Shown here: positions 16,355-24,572 of the stretch, piece after piece
Layout: each line of letters opens with the position of its first letter
How positions within the stretch are numbered: the first letter of the stretch is position 1
Assembly (NCBI GenBank): GCA_028277985.1
Contig: JANQFG010000158.1
Coordinates: 32,107-96,106, forward strand
Source: a bacterium
GTDB lineage: Bacteria; Desulfobacterota; DSWW01
Direction: 5' to 3'
DNA length: 64,000 bases
Made by a program: the position numbers and the translations under genes
The notes under the pieces: generated by a model
Database searches by the model: none
What the model was told of the DNA's origin: nothing
What the model saw: the letters and a program-made list of their open reading frames with translations, nothing else

Positions 16355-17818
16355 TCAATACCCGGGTGGACGCTGAAACGGTCCGGTCACCTCGGCCAGC
16401 CTCTCGGCGAGGCCGAGCAGTCGCATGTCTTCCCACTTCTTCCCTACGATCTGCACCCCGATGGGCAGCCCTTCCTGGGAGCGGGCGACCGGTAGGACAG
16501 CCACGGGGTTCCCGGTCAGGTTGAATAGCGAGGTATAGGAGACGCCCGCCACCCAGTAGGGGAACTTCCGGCCGTCCACCGCGATCGGTTGTCCAGGCAT
16601 CTTTGTGGCGGCTCGGCGGTGTTCGAAGGCGGGCGTGGCAGAGACCGGACAGATCCAGGCATCCCAGTCTCCGAGAAATCGCTCCAGGACGCCAAGCAGG
16701 TCGTCCCGCCGGGCCAGGGCGTTGAAGTATCTCTTAGCATCGAGTCGAAACCCGCGCATCATGCCAAGGTACAGCGGATCCTTTCGATGCAGGACAGGTG
16801 CCGACAGGGATCCGGCGATTCGCATAGCAAGCGGAAGGGTCGCGCCCACTTCGGTTCCGATGATCTCTCCGTACGTACTCCAGGCAGCTTGAAAGTCGAG
16901 TCCATTCGGGGTTGCCCGCTCGACGCGGCAACCCATGTCGGAGAGCTTTTGGGCCAAGTTCTCGAGAGCCGACCGGGTATCGGCCGTAACGGGGACGCCG
17001 CCAAAATCATCTGTCCAGGCCAAGCGCGCCTCCTTCAATGGCCGGTCCGGCGCATCGTCCAGCGGCACCGGCGGCACCTCCCAATCCCGGCCATCCGGTC
17101 CTGTGAGCAGAGAGAAGCAGAGCTTCAGGTCTTCTACCGAGCGTGCCAGTGGGCCGAACACGCCCATGTGCCGAACGGTTCTCGGTTCTCCGGGCATGCC
17201 CGGGATGTGGCCGCTTTCCGGCACCCTGTTCTCCGTCGGCTTGAACCCGAAGAGCCCGCAGAAGTGGGAAGGGATGCGGATGGATCCACCGATGTCGCTG
17301 CCGAGTTCCAGCGGAGAAAGCCCGGCAGCCACTGCGGCAGCCCCGCCTCCGGTGCTCCCGCCGGGCGTTCGTTCCAGGTTCCACGGATTGTTGGCCCTTC
17401 CGAAGAGCGGGCTCGCGCTCTGGATGTCCAGGGCGAGCTCCGGCATGTTCGTCTTGGCCACGATGATCGCTCCCGCGGCACGCAGGCGCGACACGATCGT
17501 CGCGTCTATCTTTGGTGTGTAATCGGCCAAAGGCTTGAAACTGCTCGTCGTTCTCAGGCCGGCCGTCTCGAACGTGTCCTTGATCGTAACGGGTACGCCG
17601 TGCAGGGGCCCCCAGTTCTCGCCCTTGGACAGCGCCTCATCCGCCTCCAGGGCGCGATTGCGGGCCCCTTCCTCGTCGAGTGTGACGATGGCATTGAGCG
17701 CCGGATTGTGCTCGTGGATCTGTTACAGATGCTCTTCGAGGACTTCGGCGGATGAGGCCTCACCGGAGCGGATGATTCCAGCAAGATGACTCGCTGTTCG
17801 ATACACGAATTGCGGCAT
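16355..17818 (-). pseudogene. Amidase-signature hydrolase with an in-frame stop at codon 32
   Basis: The ATG at 17818 follows AAAGGAGAAGACC, and the frame encodes a typical amidase-signature protein of 488 codons, but codon 32 is TAA (17725-17723). The frame resumes without a shift: after the stop come GVPVTIKDTFETAG with the catalytic Lys, then TPGGSTGGGAAAVAAG and GSDIGGSIRIPS with the cis-Ser and Ser nucleophile, ending in QRPPGY. The first ATG after the stop that gives a long product (17530) lies downstream of the catalytic Lys, so restart there would give an inactive enzyme. This is a recent nonsense mutation, a sequencing error or readthrough. The original function would be hydrolysis of an amide. 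Confidence 0.85.
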
Positions 17819-17962
17819 GGTCTTCTCCTTTCAGGAATCCGCGGCTCAGGATAACCAACGTTCTATCGCGCATCGGGATCGCATTCAATAGGTGCCGGAG
17901 ATTTTGTCACGAGACACTCCTCTCGGTTCGAGTCGGGCCGAGGGGAGATCCCCTAAAATCCG

Positions 17963-17992
17963 TTGACACGAACGAATCTTGCCTCCTATAGT
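17963..17992 (+). promoter_or_regulatory. Sigma-70-type promoter for the SYLF gene
   Basis: TTGACA at 17963-17968 and TATAGT at 17987-17992 are separated by 18 nt. They lie 84 bp upstream of the SYLF-domain gene, in the same orientation, and are among the best promoter matches in the window. Confidence 0.7.
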
Positions 17993-18075
17993 CGGCATCA
18001 GAACCGTAGGTGTCGGAGGCGAAGCTTGCCGAAACCTAGGGACACTGTAACCCTGAAAAGACGAGGTGATGAACG

Positions 18076-18630
18076 ATGAAGAGATTTGCCGGAGCACTCC
18101 CACGGTTCAGCGTTCTTGTTGCGGCCCTTGTTCTCCTGACCGCCTTACCCTCCTTCGGAGGGGACAAGGACGAAGAGTTCCGGGAGAAAGTCAGGCAGGC
18201 GATCGAGCAGTTCAAGAAGAAGGATCCGGGCATGAAGAGCTTCTTCAGCAAAGCGCGGGGGTATGCCGTCATACCGACCGTGGGCAAAGGGGGCTTTGGA
18301 ATCGGCGGCGCTCGCGGCAAGGGCCTGGTCTATGAGGGGGGCAAACTGATCGGGAAGGTCAAGCTCACCCAGGTCACGATCGGTTTGCAGCTTGGGGGGC
18401 AGACCTATTCGGAGGTGGTCTTTCTGGAAAACAAGGCGACCATGGAAAGCTTCAAGCAGGGCGACTTCGCCCTGAGTGCCCAGGCCAGCGCAACGGCAGC
18501 CGCGGCAGGTGCCTCTGCGAACGCAAAGTACAAGCAGGGGGTCGCCGTGTTCACCATGTCCACGGGCGGGCTCATGTATGAAGCCAGCGTGGGCGGTCAG
18601 AAGTTCAACTTCATTCCGTTCGGCAACTAG
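18076..18630 (+). CDS. SYLF (YSC84-like) lipid-binding-domain protein, secreted
   Basis: This 184-residue protein has a signal peptide (residues 1 to about 29, core VLVAALVLLTALPSFGG) followed by a bacterial SYLF domain: FFSKARGYAVIPTVGKGGFGIGGARGKG, then IGLQLGGQTYSEVVFL and the C-terminal GLMYEASVGGQKF. SYLF domains bind phosphoinositides in eukaryotes; bacterial members are periplasmic and little studied. It has its own promoter (17963-17992) and ends 8 bp from the convergent aminotransferase gene. Confidence 0.88.
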   Translation: MKRFAGALPRFSVLVAALVLLTALPSFGGDKDEEFREKVRQAIEQFKKKDPGMKSFFSKARGYAVIPTVGKGGFGIGGARGKGLVYEGGKLIGKVKLTQVTIGLQLGGQTYSEVVFLENKATMESFKQGDFALSAQASATAAAAGASANAKYKQGVAVFTMSTGGLMYEASVGGQKFNFIPFGN

Positions 18631-18638
18631 ACCTGTTC

Positions 18639-19937
18639 CTAATACTGATCCCCGTACTTCTTCTTCACCGCCTTGAAGGCGTCATCCGCAATGTCCCAGG
18701 TCCGCTGGGCATCTTCGTCGGTGTGGGCGGAAGAGATGAAGTTGTTGTGATAGTCGAGGATGAATGCCCCGCGCTGTACACACTCCGAGATCCAATCCGC
18801 ATGAAGCCCCTTGTGGATCGCGGCCGGGCCCTCGGTCAGGACGGGCGCGTCCTGGTTCGTGATGCGCAAGTACGGCATCGAGGCAAGGCCTGAAATCTTC
18901 AGGTCGTATCCGTAGTCCTTGGCGAGCGCCACGAGCCCGTCCATGATCTTCCGGCCGATCTCGAGCATGATCTTCGGCGCATTGATCTTCTTCATTTCCC
19001 GGAGCGTCGCGAGGGCGGCGGCCATGGGCGCCGCGTTGAAGAACTGAGTGCCCGTAAAGAACACGTTCGTGATGGTCTCCCTGAATGCATCGGTCCCGAC
19101 GAGGGCCGAGATCGGATAGCCGTTTCCAAGGGCCTTTCCGAAGCAGACCAGGTCGGGCTTGAAGCCGAAGTACTCGTGGGAACCTGCAAGGTCGGCCCGG
19201 AAGCCGGCCCGCACGTCGTCAACGATCAGAACGATGCCCTTCTTCTTGCAGAGGGCCTCGATCTTCTGCCAGAACCCCTCTGCAGGCATCTCGTTGTCCA
19301 CGACGATCGGGTGGTGATAAGGGGAGGAAATGATGCAGGCCACGTCCCCGTCGTTCTCTTCCACGGCCCTTTCCACCTGTGCGTAATCGTTCCAGGTGAC
19401 CTGGATGACGTGGGCCTGGTCCTCCTCGATGGTGCCCGCACTGCCGGAGGCCTGCATCCACGGGGCGGCCCCGTGATAGAAGCCTTCGAAGACGATGACC
19501 TTCTTCCGGCCCGTCGCGGCCCTCGCAACCATCACGGACAGGTTGGTCGGGTCGGCGCCGTTCTTCGCGAAGAAGGCCCAGTCGGCGATCGACACCATAT
19601 CGACCAGCTCTTCGGCTAATTCGACCATCACGGGCGCGGAGAGCGAGACCGTGTTGCCTTTCGCGTATTGCTCTTTGGCCGCCTCCTCCACGACCGGGTG
19701 GTTGTAGCCGAGGATCATGGGGCCGTAGGCGCACACGTAGTCGATGTACTCATTCCCATCCACGTCCCAGAACTTCGATCCCTCGGACTTGGAGAAATAG
19801 ATCGGATTTCCGGGAGCCAGCGCGGAAACACTGTAATGGCCGTACACTCCCCCCTCCGGACAGAACATAGAGCCCGGGATCACCTTCTTCGCCCGATCGA
19901 GCAGTTCCAACGACTTTGCCTGGTCAAAGATCTTCAT
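18639..19937 (-). CDS. Class III PLP aminotransferase, glutamate-1-semialdehyde-aminomutase-like
   Basis: The 432-residue protein is in the GSA-aminomutase/omega-transaminase branch: GNEYIDYVCAYGPMILGYNHP, FYHGAAPWMQ, the PLP-phosphate contact LIVDDVRAGFR and the Schiff-base lysine in VCFGKALGNGYPISAL. I start it at ATG 19937, behind CTCCGGGGG; an earlier ATG at 19997 has no binding site. The fold transfers or moves an amino group. True heme-pathway HemL usually reads DEVMTGFR, so this is probably a paralogue with another substrate. It is the last gene of the leftward run that begins with the altered glycine-decarboxylase-like pair. Confidence 0.82.
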   Translation of the reverse strand: MKIFDQAKSLELLDRAKKVIPGSMFCPEGGVYGHYSVSALAPGNPIYFSKSEGSKFWDVDGNEYIDYVCAYGPMILGYNHPVVEEAAKEQYAKGNTVSLSAPVMVELAEELVDMVSIADWAFFAKNGADPTNLSVMVARAATGRKKVIVFEGFYHGAAPWMQASGSAGTIEEDQAHVIQVTWNDYAQVERAVEENDGDVACIISSPYHHPIVVDNEMPAEGFWQKIEALCKKKGIVLIVDDVRAGFRADLAGSHEYFGFKPDLVCFGKALGNGYPISALVGTDAFRETITNVFFTGTQFFNAAPMAAALATLREMKKINAPKIMLEIGRKIMDGLVALAKDYGYDLKISGLASMPYLRITNQDAPVLTEGPAAIHKGLHADWISECVQRGAFILDYHNNFISSAHTDEDAQRTWDIADDAFKAVKKKYGDQY

Positions 19938-20064
19938 TTGCATTCCCCCGGAGCTCGCTTTTCTTCGTTGCACATGAAGGCCGGCCGACATCATCAACGA
20001 TTCTATTTGGCAAAAAAATAAGCGTATAGGAAGACGGAATCGGGTGTCAAGGAGTCGGGCTTAC

Positions 20065-20859
20065 CTAGTCCATTACCGAGAGAGCGGATTCCGGCAGAGT
20101 GCTGCCTCCGTCGACCACAAAGGGCTGTCCGGTGATGTAGCCGGCAGCGTCCGAGGCCAGAAAGGCGGCCATTTCGCCGATGTCTTCCGGGGTTCCCAGC
20201 TTCTTCATCGGGATGCCCGACGCGAGAATGTCGATGACGGATTGCGGGTCGTCCGGCATGAATTCCGCGATACCGTTGCGAACCATCGGCGTGTCGATCA
20301 TCCCGGGACAGATCGCGTTCACCGTGATGTTGTTTCGCACCACCTCCATGGCCAGGGCCTTGGTGAAGCCCCAGAGAGCGGACTTGGTGATGGCGTAAGC
20401 CGTTTGCCCTGTGTCCGTGACAATCGGGCCGGTCACCGAAGAGATGTTTACGATCCTGCCGTAGTTCTTCTCCACCATGAAGGGCAGGGCCGCCTTGGTA
20501 CAATTCCAGGCGCCGTTGATGTTTACGTCGAAGTGCAGGTCCCGAATCTCGTCGGTCATCTCGAGGAAGGGGACCAGTTTGGCGATGCCGGCATTGTTCA
20601 CCAGGATGTCGATCTTCCCGAGTTTCCGGGCGACCTCGTCGACCGCCTTCTTCACGGCATTGAAATCGGTGATGTCCACCTTGCAGACGGATACCTTGTA
20701 CCCCTGCCCCTCGAATTCCTTTGCAGCCCCTGAGACCTCGTCACTCACGTCCAGCATGGCCACGTGTGCGCCTTCACGCCCAAACACCTTGGTGATGCCC
20801 CAGCCGTTTCCCATGGCCGCCCCGGTGACCACCGCCACCTTATCTTCCAGTCGTCCCAT
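20065..20859 (-). CDS. Short-chain dehydrogenase/reductase
   Basis: This 264-residue classical SDR has NAD(P)-binding VVTGAAMGNGWG (a variant of TGxxxGxG with an extra residue), the NNAG motif, a Ser in VNISSVTGP and the catalytic YAITK (Tyr and Lys four residues apart). The C-terminus ITGQPFVVDGGST is typical. An Asp after strand 2 (MLDVSD) favours NAD(H). It is 18 bp downstream of the next SDR in the direction of transcription and 127 bp before the aminotransferase. The substrate is unknown; an alcohol or ketone intermediate of the pathway encoded by the run is likely. Confidence 0.87.
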   Translation of the reverse strand: MGRLEDKVAVVTGAAMGNGWGITKVFGREGAHVAMLDVSDEVSGAAKEFEGQGYKVSVCKVDITDFNAVKKAVDEVARKLGKIDILVNNAGIAKLVPFLEMTDEIRDLHFDVNINGAWNCTKAALPFMVEKNYGRIVNISSVTGPIVTDTGQTAYAITKSALWGFTKALAMEVVRNNITVNAICPGMIDTPMVRNGIAEFMPDDPQSVIDILASGIPMKKLGTPEDIGEMAAFLASDAAGYITGQPFVVDGGSTLPESALSVMD

Positions 20860-20877
20860 GTCCTTTCCCCCTCTTGT

Positions 20878-21690
20878 CTAGGTATACAAAGACTCCATCA
20901 TCTTCTCGACCTGGCTGTTCGACATGAAGCGCATCAGGAACAGGAGCACCTTGTATTTCGGCTCGATGAAGTATTTCGGTTTCAGCTTTTTCGCATCCAC
21001 CAGCTTGCAGACCAGCTCACCGATCGCGTCCGGCCCCTGGGAGCCGAGCTCACTCTTCTTCATGATCTCCACGCTCTTCATGGATTGATCATAATAGGCG
21101 GATCCGGGCTTGAACGCCGCCGCCCGAACTCGGTTCGCCGTGAAGTCGGTCTTCATGTCTCCCGGATTGATACCGGTCGCCTGGATCCCAAAGGGCTTGC
21201 CTTCGTACCGGAGGGTTTCGACCAGCCCGTCCACCGCCTTCTTGCTCATGCTGTAGAATCCCTGATAGGGGATGCCCGGGACCTGGGCTGCAAGGGAGCT
21301 GATGGTGATGATCTTGCCGCCACCCTGTTCTCGCATGATGGGCATGACCTCGCGGGTGATTCGGTGCGTGCCGAAGAAGTTCACCTCGAACTGGAGCTTT
21401 GCCTCCTCCACGGTCGAGTCTTCCACGCCCCCCTCGAAGGCGAACCCGGCGCAGTTGACCAGCACATCGATCCGTTTCGCCTCGTCCCGGACCTGCCCAA
21501 TGAAGGCCTCTACGGATGCCTGGTCCGTGATGTCGCAAGGGATGAGCGTGTACGGAAGGTTCTTCCATTCCGGATCCACGTCGATCCCGAAGACCGTGCC
21601 GTATACCTTGTGTCCAAGGGCACTGAGCTTCTCGGCACATGACTTGCCCATCCCTGATGTGGCTCCGGTAACTGCTATCACTCTGCTCAT
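20878..21690 (-). CDS. Short-chain dehydrogenase/reductase, long C-terminal type
   Basis: This 270-residue SDR has AVTGATSGMGKS for the cofactor, NCAG in place of NNAG, Ser in ITISSLAAQ and YSMSK as the catalytic Tyr/Lys pair. Its C-terminal half differs from the simple reductase type and ends in a hydrophobic helix (KVLLFLMRFMSN), as in oxidoreductases acting on lipid-like or steroid-like substrates. It is close to the second SDR (18 bp) and is preceded by a 171-bp gap containing the GGGGTC-type repeat. Confidence 0.85.
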   Translation of the reverse strand: MSRVIAVTGATSGMGKSCAEKLSALGHKVYGTVFGIDVDPEWKNLPYTLIPCDITDQASVEAFIGQVRDEAKRIDVLVNCAGFAFEGGVEDSTVEEAKLQFEVNFFGTHRITREVMPIMREQGGGKIITISSLAAQVPGIPYQGFYSMSKKAVDGLVETLRYEGKPFGIQATGINPGDMKTDFTANRVRAAAFKPGSAYYDQSMKSVEIMKKSELGSQGPDAIGELVCKLVDAKKLKPKYFIEPKYKVLLFLMRFMSNSQVEKMMESLYT

Positions 21691-21805
21691 TCTCCACTCC
21701 CTCGTGCCCGGTTTAGGGACTCCCGTTTTTTGCAGAAGGCATCAGGTTTCATGCGGCCGCTTCCGATATGCTTTTCTCGAGGACGGTTACGGGGAGAGGT
21801 GGCTT

Positions 21806-21840
21806 GGCCTGACCCCTGACCCCTGATCCCCGACCCCTCA
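21806..21840. repeat. GGGGTC-type repeat, inverted copy
   Basis: On the minus strand this reads as a string of GGGGTC and GGGGATC units very like the one at 6047-6076, and a GGCGAAAGGG stretch lies beside it in both places. It sits in the gap between the ATP-NAD-kinase-like gene and the SDR gene. The function is unknown; a dispersed intergenic repeat is the simplest reading. Confidence 0.5.
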
Positions 21841-21861
21841 ATATATCTTCCCTTTCGCCTT

Positions 21862-22980
21862 CTAGCTGCAAACCTTGTATACCAGTTTCTCCTTGACCCC
21901 TGTGGTCACGTTCACATAGCCGGAGAGCATCTCGTTGATCCTGTCGTTTCCGGTGTCCACCAGCATGGGCTCTCCATTCAGGGCGAACAGCTTGGCCCGG
22001 GTCGCGATGACGATCAGGTTGTCCCGCCCGACCCTCTCGATGACCCGATCGCTGATCTGCTGGTTCCCCCGGCCGAAGAGGTAGCCCTGTCCGCCGATGA
22101 TGGTCACCACGATCTTGGCCGGCCTGTCCGCGACCAGCTCCAGGATTTGGCCCTCGTTCACGTCCTTGTCTACGAGCGATTTATTCGAGACGATATCCAC
22201 GCCTATGAGGGTATTCTCCAGATCGAGTACCCGCATGATCTCCCGCGTGGTGGTTCCTGGTCCTATGATGTATGCGCAATCAGGCTCCATGTTGCTGATC
22301 ACATCCAGTGCGATGGACCTGAGGGCGGCGTCCTCTTGTGCCGATCTGCCGGCCTTGACGGATTGCACCAGCCTCCGCACGAAAGGAACCCGAAGATAGC
22401 CGTACAGTCTCGCGCTGACCCTCTGCTCCCGGAAGGCATCCTCGTCGATGTCCATGACCTCGGCTTCCCGGGTGCCGACCGTCTTTCCCTTGAGGAACAG
22501 TCTGATGAGCTCGGCCGCGTTGCGCGGGGTGGTCCCGAAGACCGCCGAGTGCATCTTCACCCCGGCCGGGATTCCGAGTACGGGAACCTGGTCGCCGACG
22601 GCGTTGTAGATGTTCCGGGCCGTCCCGTCCCCGCCCACGAAGAGAAGAAGGTCCACACCTGCCGCGTGCATTTCTCGTGCGGCCCGCTCGGTATCCTCCG
22701 CTGTCGTGTTCCCCGGCGGGATGTCTCCGATGACGGTGTGCTCGAAGCCGGAGGGTATGAGCTCGCTTTCGCCCATCTCGCCCGGGTAGGTCAGAAAATG
22801 GAGCTCCTCCTCCAGCCCGGCCATAGCCTGAAGCGCCCGGATCGCCCTGTCTGGGGATTCGGGCGCGGCGCCGATCAGGATCGCCCTCTCCAGGATTTCA
22901 GCGCCGTCGGTTCCCTTGAGGCCGACCTTGCCTCCCATCCCGGCGATCGGGTTTACGATGAGCCCTACTTTCTTCTTCAT
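21862..22980 (-). CDS. ATP-NAD/AcoX-type kinase-like protein (COG3199 group)
   Basis: This 372-residue protein begins KKKVGLIVNPIAGMGGKVGLKG and carries the NAD-kinase/diacylglycerol-kinase nucleotide motif FVGGDGTARNIYNA, then LGIPAGVKMHSAVFG. This is the AcoX-like group predicted to phosphorylate NAD or a related small molecule; members often accompany lipoyl-dependent or acetoin-type dehydrogenase operons. It lies 32 bp after the divergent gcvPB-like gene and is very probably co-transcribed with it. The true phosphoryl acceptor is unknown. Confidence 0.85.
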   Translation of the reverse strand: MKKKVGLIVNPIAGMGGKVGLKGTDGAEILERAILIGAAPESPDRAIRALQAMAGLEEELHFLTYPGEMGESELIPSGFEHTVIGDIPPGNTTAEDTERAAREMHAAGVDLLLFVGGDGTARNIYNAVGDQVPVLGIPAGVKMHSAVFGTTPRNAAELIRLFLKGKTVGTREAEVMDIDEDAFREQRVSARLYGYLRVPFVRRLVQSVKAGRSAQEDAALRSIALDVISNMEPDCAYIIGPGTTTREIMRVLDLENTLIGVDIVSNKSLVDKDVNEGQILELVADRPAKIVVTIIGGQGYLFGRGNQQISDRVIERVGRDNLIVIATRAKLFALNGEPMLVDTGNDRINEMLSGYVNVTTGVKEKLVYKVCS

Positions 22981-23012
22981 GGTGGGTATTCATGCCCCGA
23001 GGCGCGGGCGGT

Positions 23013-24572
23013 CTATTTCTCCTCCGCCTTCACCTTCTTGTACTTCTTGTAGGTGAACATGCACTTCTCGTGCAGGAGTGCTGCGCTCTCATCGATCGCG
23101 CTGGTGATTCCGCGGTGCGGGGCGCTCTTGACCTTGTCCGGGTCCTCGTACGCCTCCTTGGAGATCTGCTTCATCACGGCCGCCCATTCATCGATGTCTT
23201 CCTTGGAATGGGAGTCGCTCGGCTCCGGGGTGAAGGGCTCGGGCACCACGAAGGGGTGGTGACTCAGCCAGTAGGACTGAATCCCGAAATCGGTCATGCG
23301 GCGTTCCACGTCTTCGGATGTTACGCCGGTCTCTTCGGTCATCTTCTCCCAGCTGTACCGGATCTGGTCGAGCCTTCTCTTTCCCTCACCGTAGGACTCG
23401 GAAATCCCTGGAACGGCAAGCAGAAGCTTTTCGAGATAGTTGTTGTTCAGGACCGCGATCTCGGCGACCTCATTGAGGCCCTTGGCTCCGAGGCTCATGA
23501 TCCAGGCGTACGTCCTGAGGACCACCTGGACGTTTCCGTAGAAGTCCCGGACCTTTCCGATACTGTCCGGCCGGTCGTAATCCAGTTCGTAGCGCTTTCC
23601 GTCTTTTTCCACGACCGGCACGGGAAGGTGCTTGGCCAGATGTTCCCTTACTGCAAGAGCACCGCACCCCGGGCCCATGCCGCCGTGGGGCGAAGAGAAG
23701 GTCTTGTGCAGGTTGAAGTGGCACATGTCGAACCCCACGTCCGCGGCCCGGGCCTTGCCGAGAACGCCGTTCGCGTTCGCCTGGTCCGTGAAGCAGAGCC
23801 CACCCGCTTCGTGAACGAGCCTCACGAACTCCTCGATCCTCGGGTTGTACAGACCGATGTCCTCCGGGTTCGTGATGAGAAGCGCCGCTGTACGCTCGGA
23901 CAAGGAAGCCTTCAAGGCCTCGAAATCGGGATAGCCGTCCTGGTCCGGCATGAGGGTGATGACCTCATAGCCCACCGTGGCAGGGCAGGCCGCATCCACC
24001 GGGTGGGAGAACATGGTGGTGATCACCTGGTCTCTCTTCTCTCCCTCGCCCCTTGCCTTGTGATAGGCCCGGATGATGGCGCAAGCCGTGTAGACCGCCT
24101 GGCCGCCGCTCGTGGGCTGAAAGCAGATTTCATCCATACCCGAGATCTCCCGCAGGAAATCACGGGTCTTGTACATGATCTCGAGCATTCCCTGAACGGT
24201 CGACTCGTCCTGATAGGGATGGATCTCCGACATCCCGGGGAGGCAGCACAGGGCTTCGTTCACCTTGGGGCTGTATTTCATGGTGCAGGTGCCCACCCCG
24301 ATGTCGTTGCTCACATCGTTTCCCATGGTCATCTGGGAGAGGCGCGTGAAATGTCGTAGCACCTGCGGCTGGGCAACCTCGGGCAGATCCGGGGGCCTCG
24401 TCCGTTGCATGTTCGAGGGGAGCAGATCTTCCGCCTCGCCGACGGCTGCCTTGATTTCCTTTTCCGTCTCCGGAATCAGGATGCCGCGCTGTCCCTCGAC
24501 CGAGAGGTCCATGAGCAGGGGTTCGTCCCAGACCTGGGCGTGGTAGTTCCGGAGTTTTGTTTCTTCACTCAT
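23013..24572 (-). CDS. gcvPB: Glycine-decarboxylase subunit 2-like protein, substrate motifs altered
   Basis: This 519-residue protein is homologous to GcvPB, the PLP-bearing subunit of split glycine decarboxylase. The PLP-lysine region is kept (FNLHKTFSSPHGGMGPG), as is VGTCTMKYSPK. The stretch that in true GcvPB reads AHGTNPASA is replaced by SHPVDAACPATVGYEV, and the C-terminus is longer. The second GcvPB in this window (27792) has the canonical form. I infer a changed substrate or partner: perhaps another small amino acid, or a lipoyl carrier other than GcvH. Its start overlaps the stop of the subunit 1 gene (ATGA), and it leads into the ATP-NAD-kinase-like gene. Confidence 0.85.
   Translation of the reverse strand: MSEETKLRNYHAQVWDEPLLMDLSVEGQRGILIPETEKEIKAAVGEAEDLLPSNMQRTRPPDLPEVAQPQVLRHFTRLSQMTMGNDVSNDIGVGTCTMKYSPKVNEALCCLPGMSEIHPYQDESTVQGMLEIMYKTRDFLREISGMDEICFQPTSGGQAVYTACAIIRAYHKARGEGEKRDQVITTMFSHPVDAACPATVGYEVITLMPDQDGYPDFEALKASLSERTAALLITNPEDIGLYNPRIEEFVRLVHEAGGLCFTDQANANGVLGKARAADVGFDMCHFNLHKTFSSPHGGMGPGCGALAVREHLAKHLPVPVVEKDGKRYELDYDRPDSIGKVRDFYGNVQVVLRTYAWIMSLGAKGLNEVAEIAVLNNNYLEKLLLAVPGISESYGEGKRRLDQIRYSWEKMTEETGVTSEDVERRMTDFGIQSYWLSHHPFVVPEPFTPEPSDSHSKEDIDEWAAVMKQISKEAYEDPDKVKSAPHRGITSAIDESAALLHEKCMFTYKKYKKVKAEEK

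Noticed and set aside
22992..24359. 455-codon plus-strand frame
   Set aside because: It is antisense to the glycine-decarboxylase subunit 2-like gene, which has clear family motifs; the frame itself has none.
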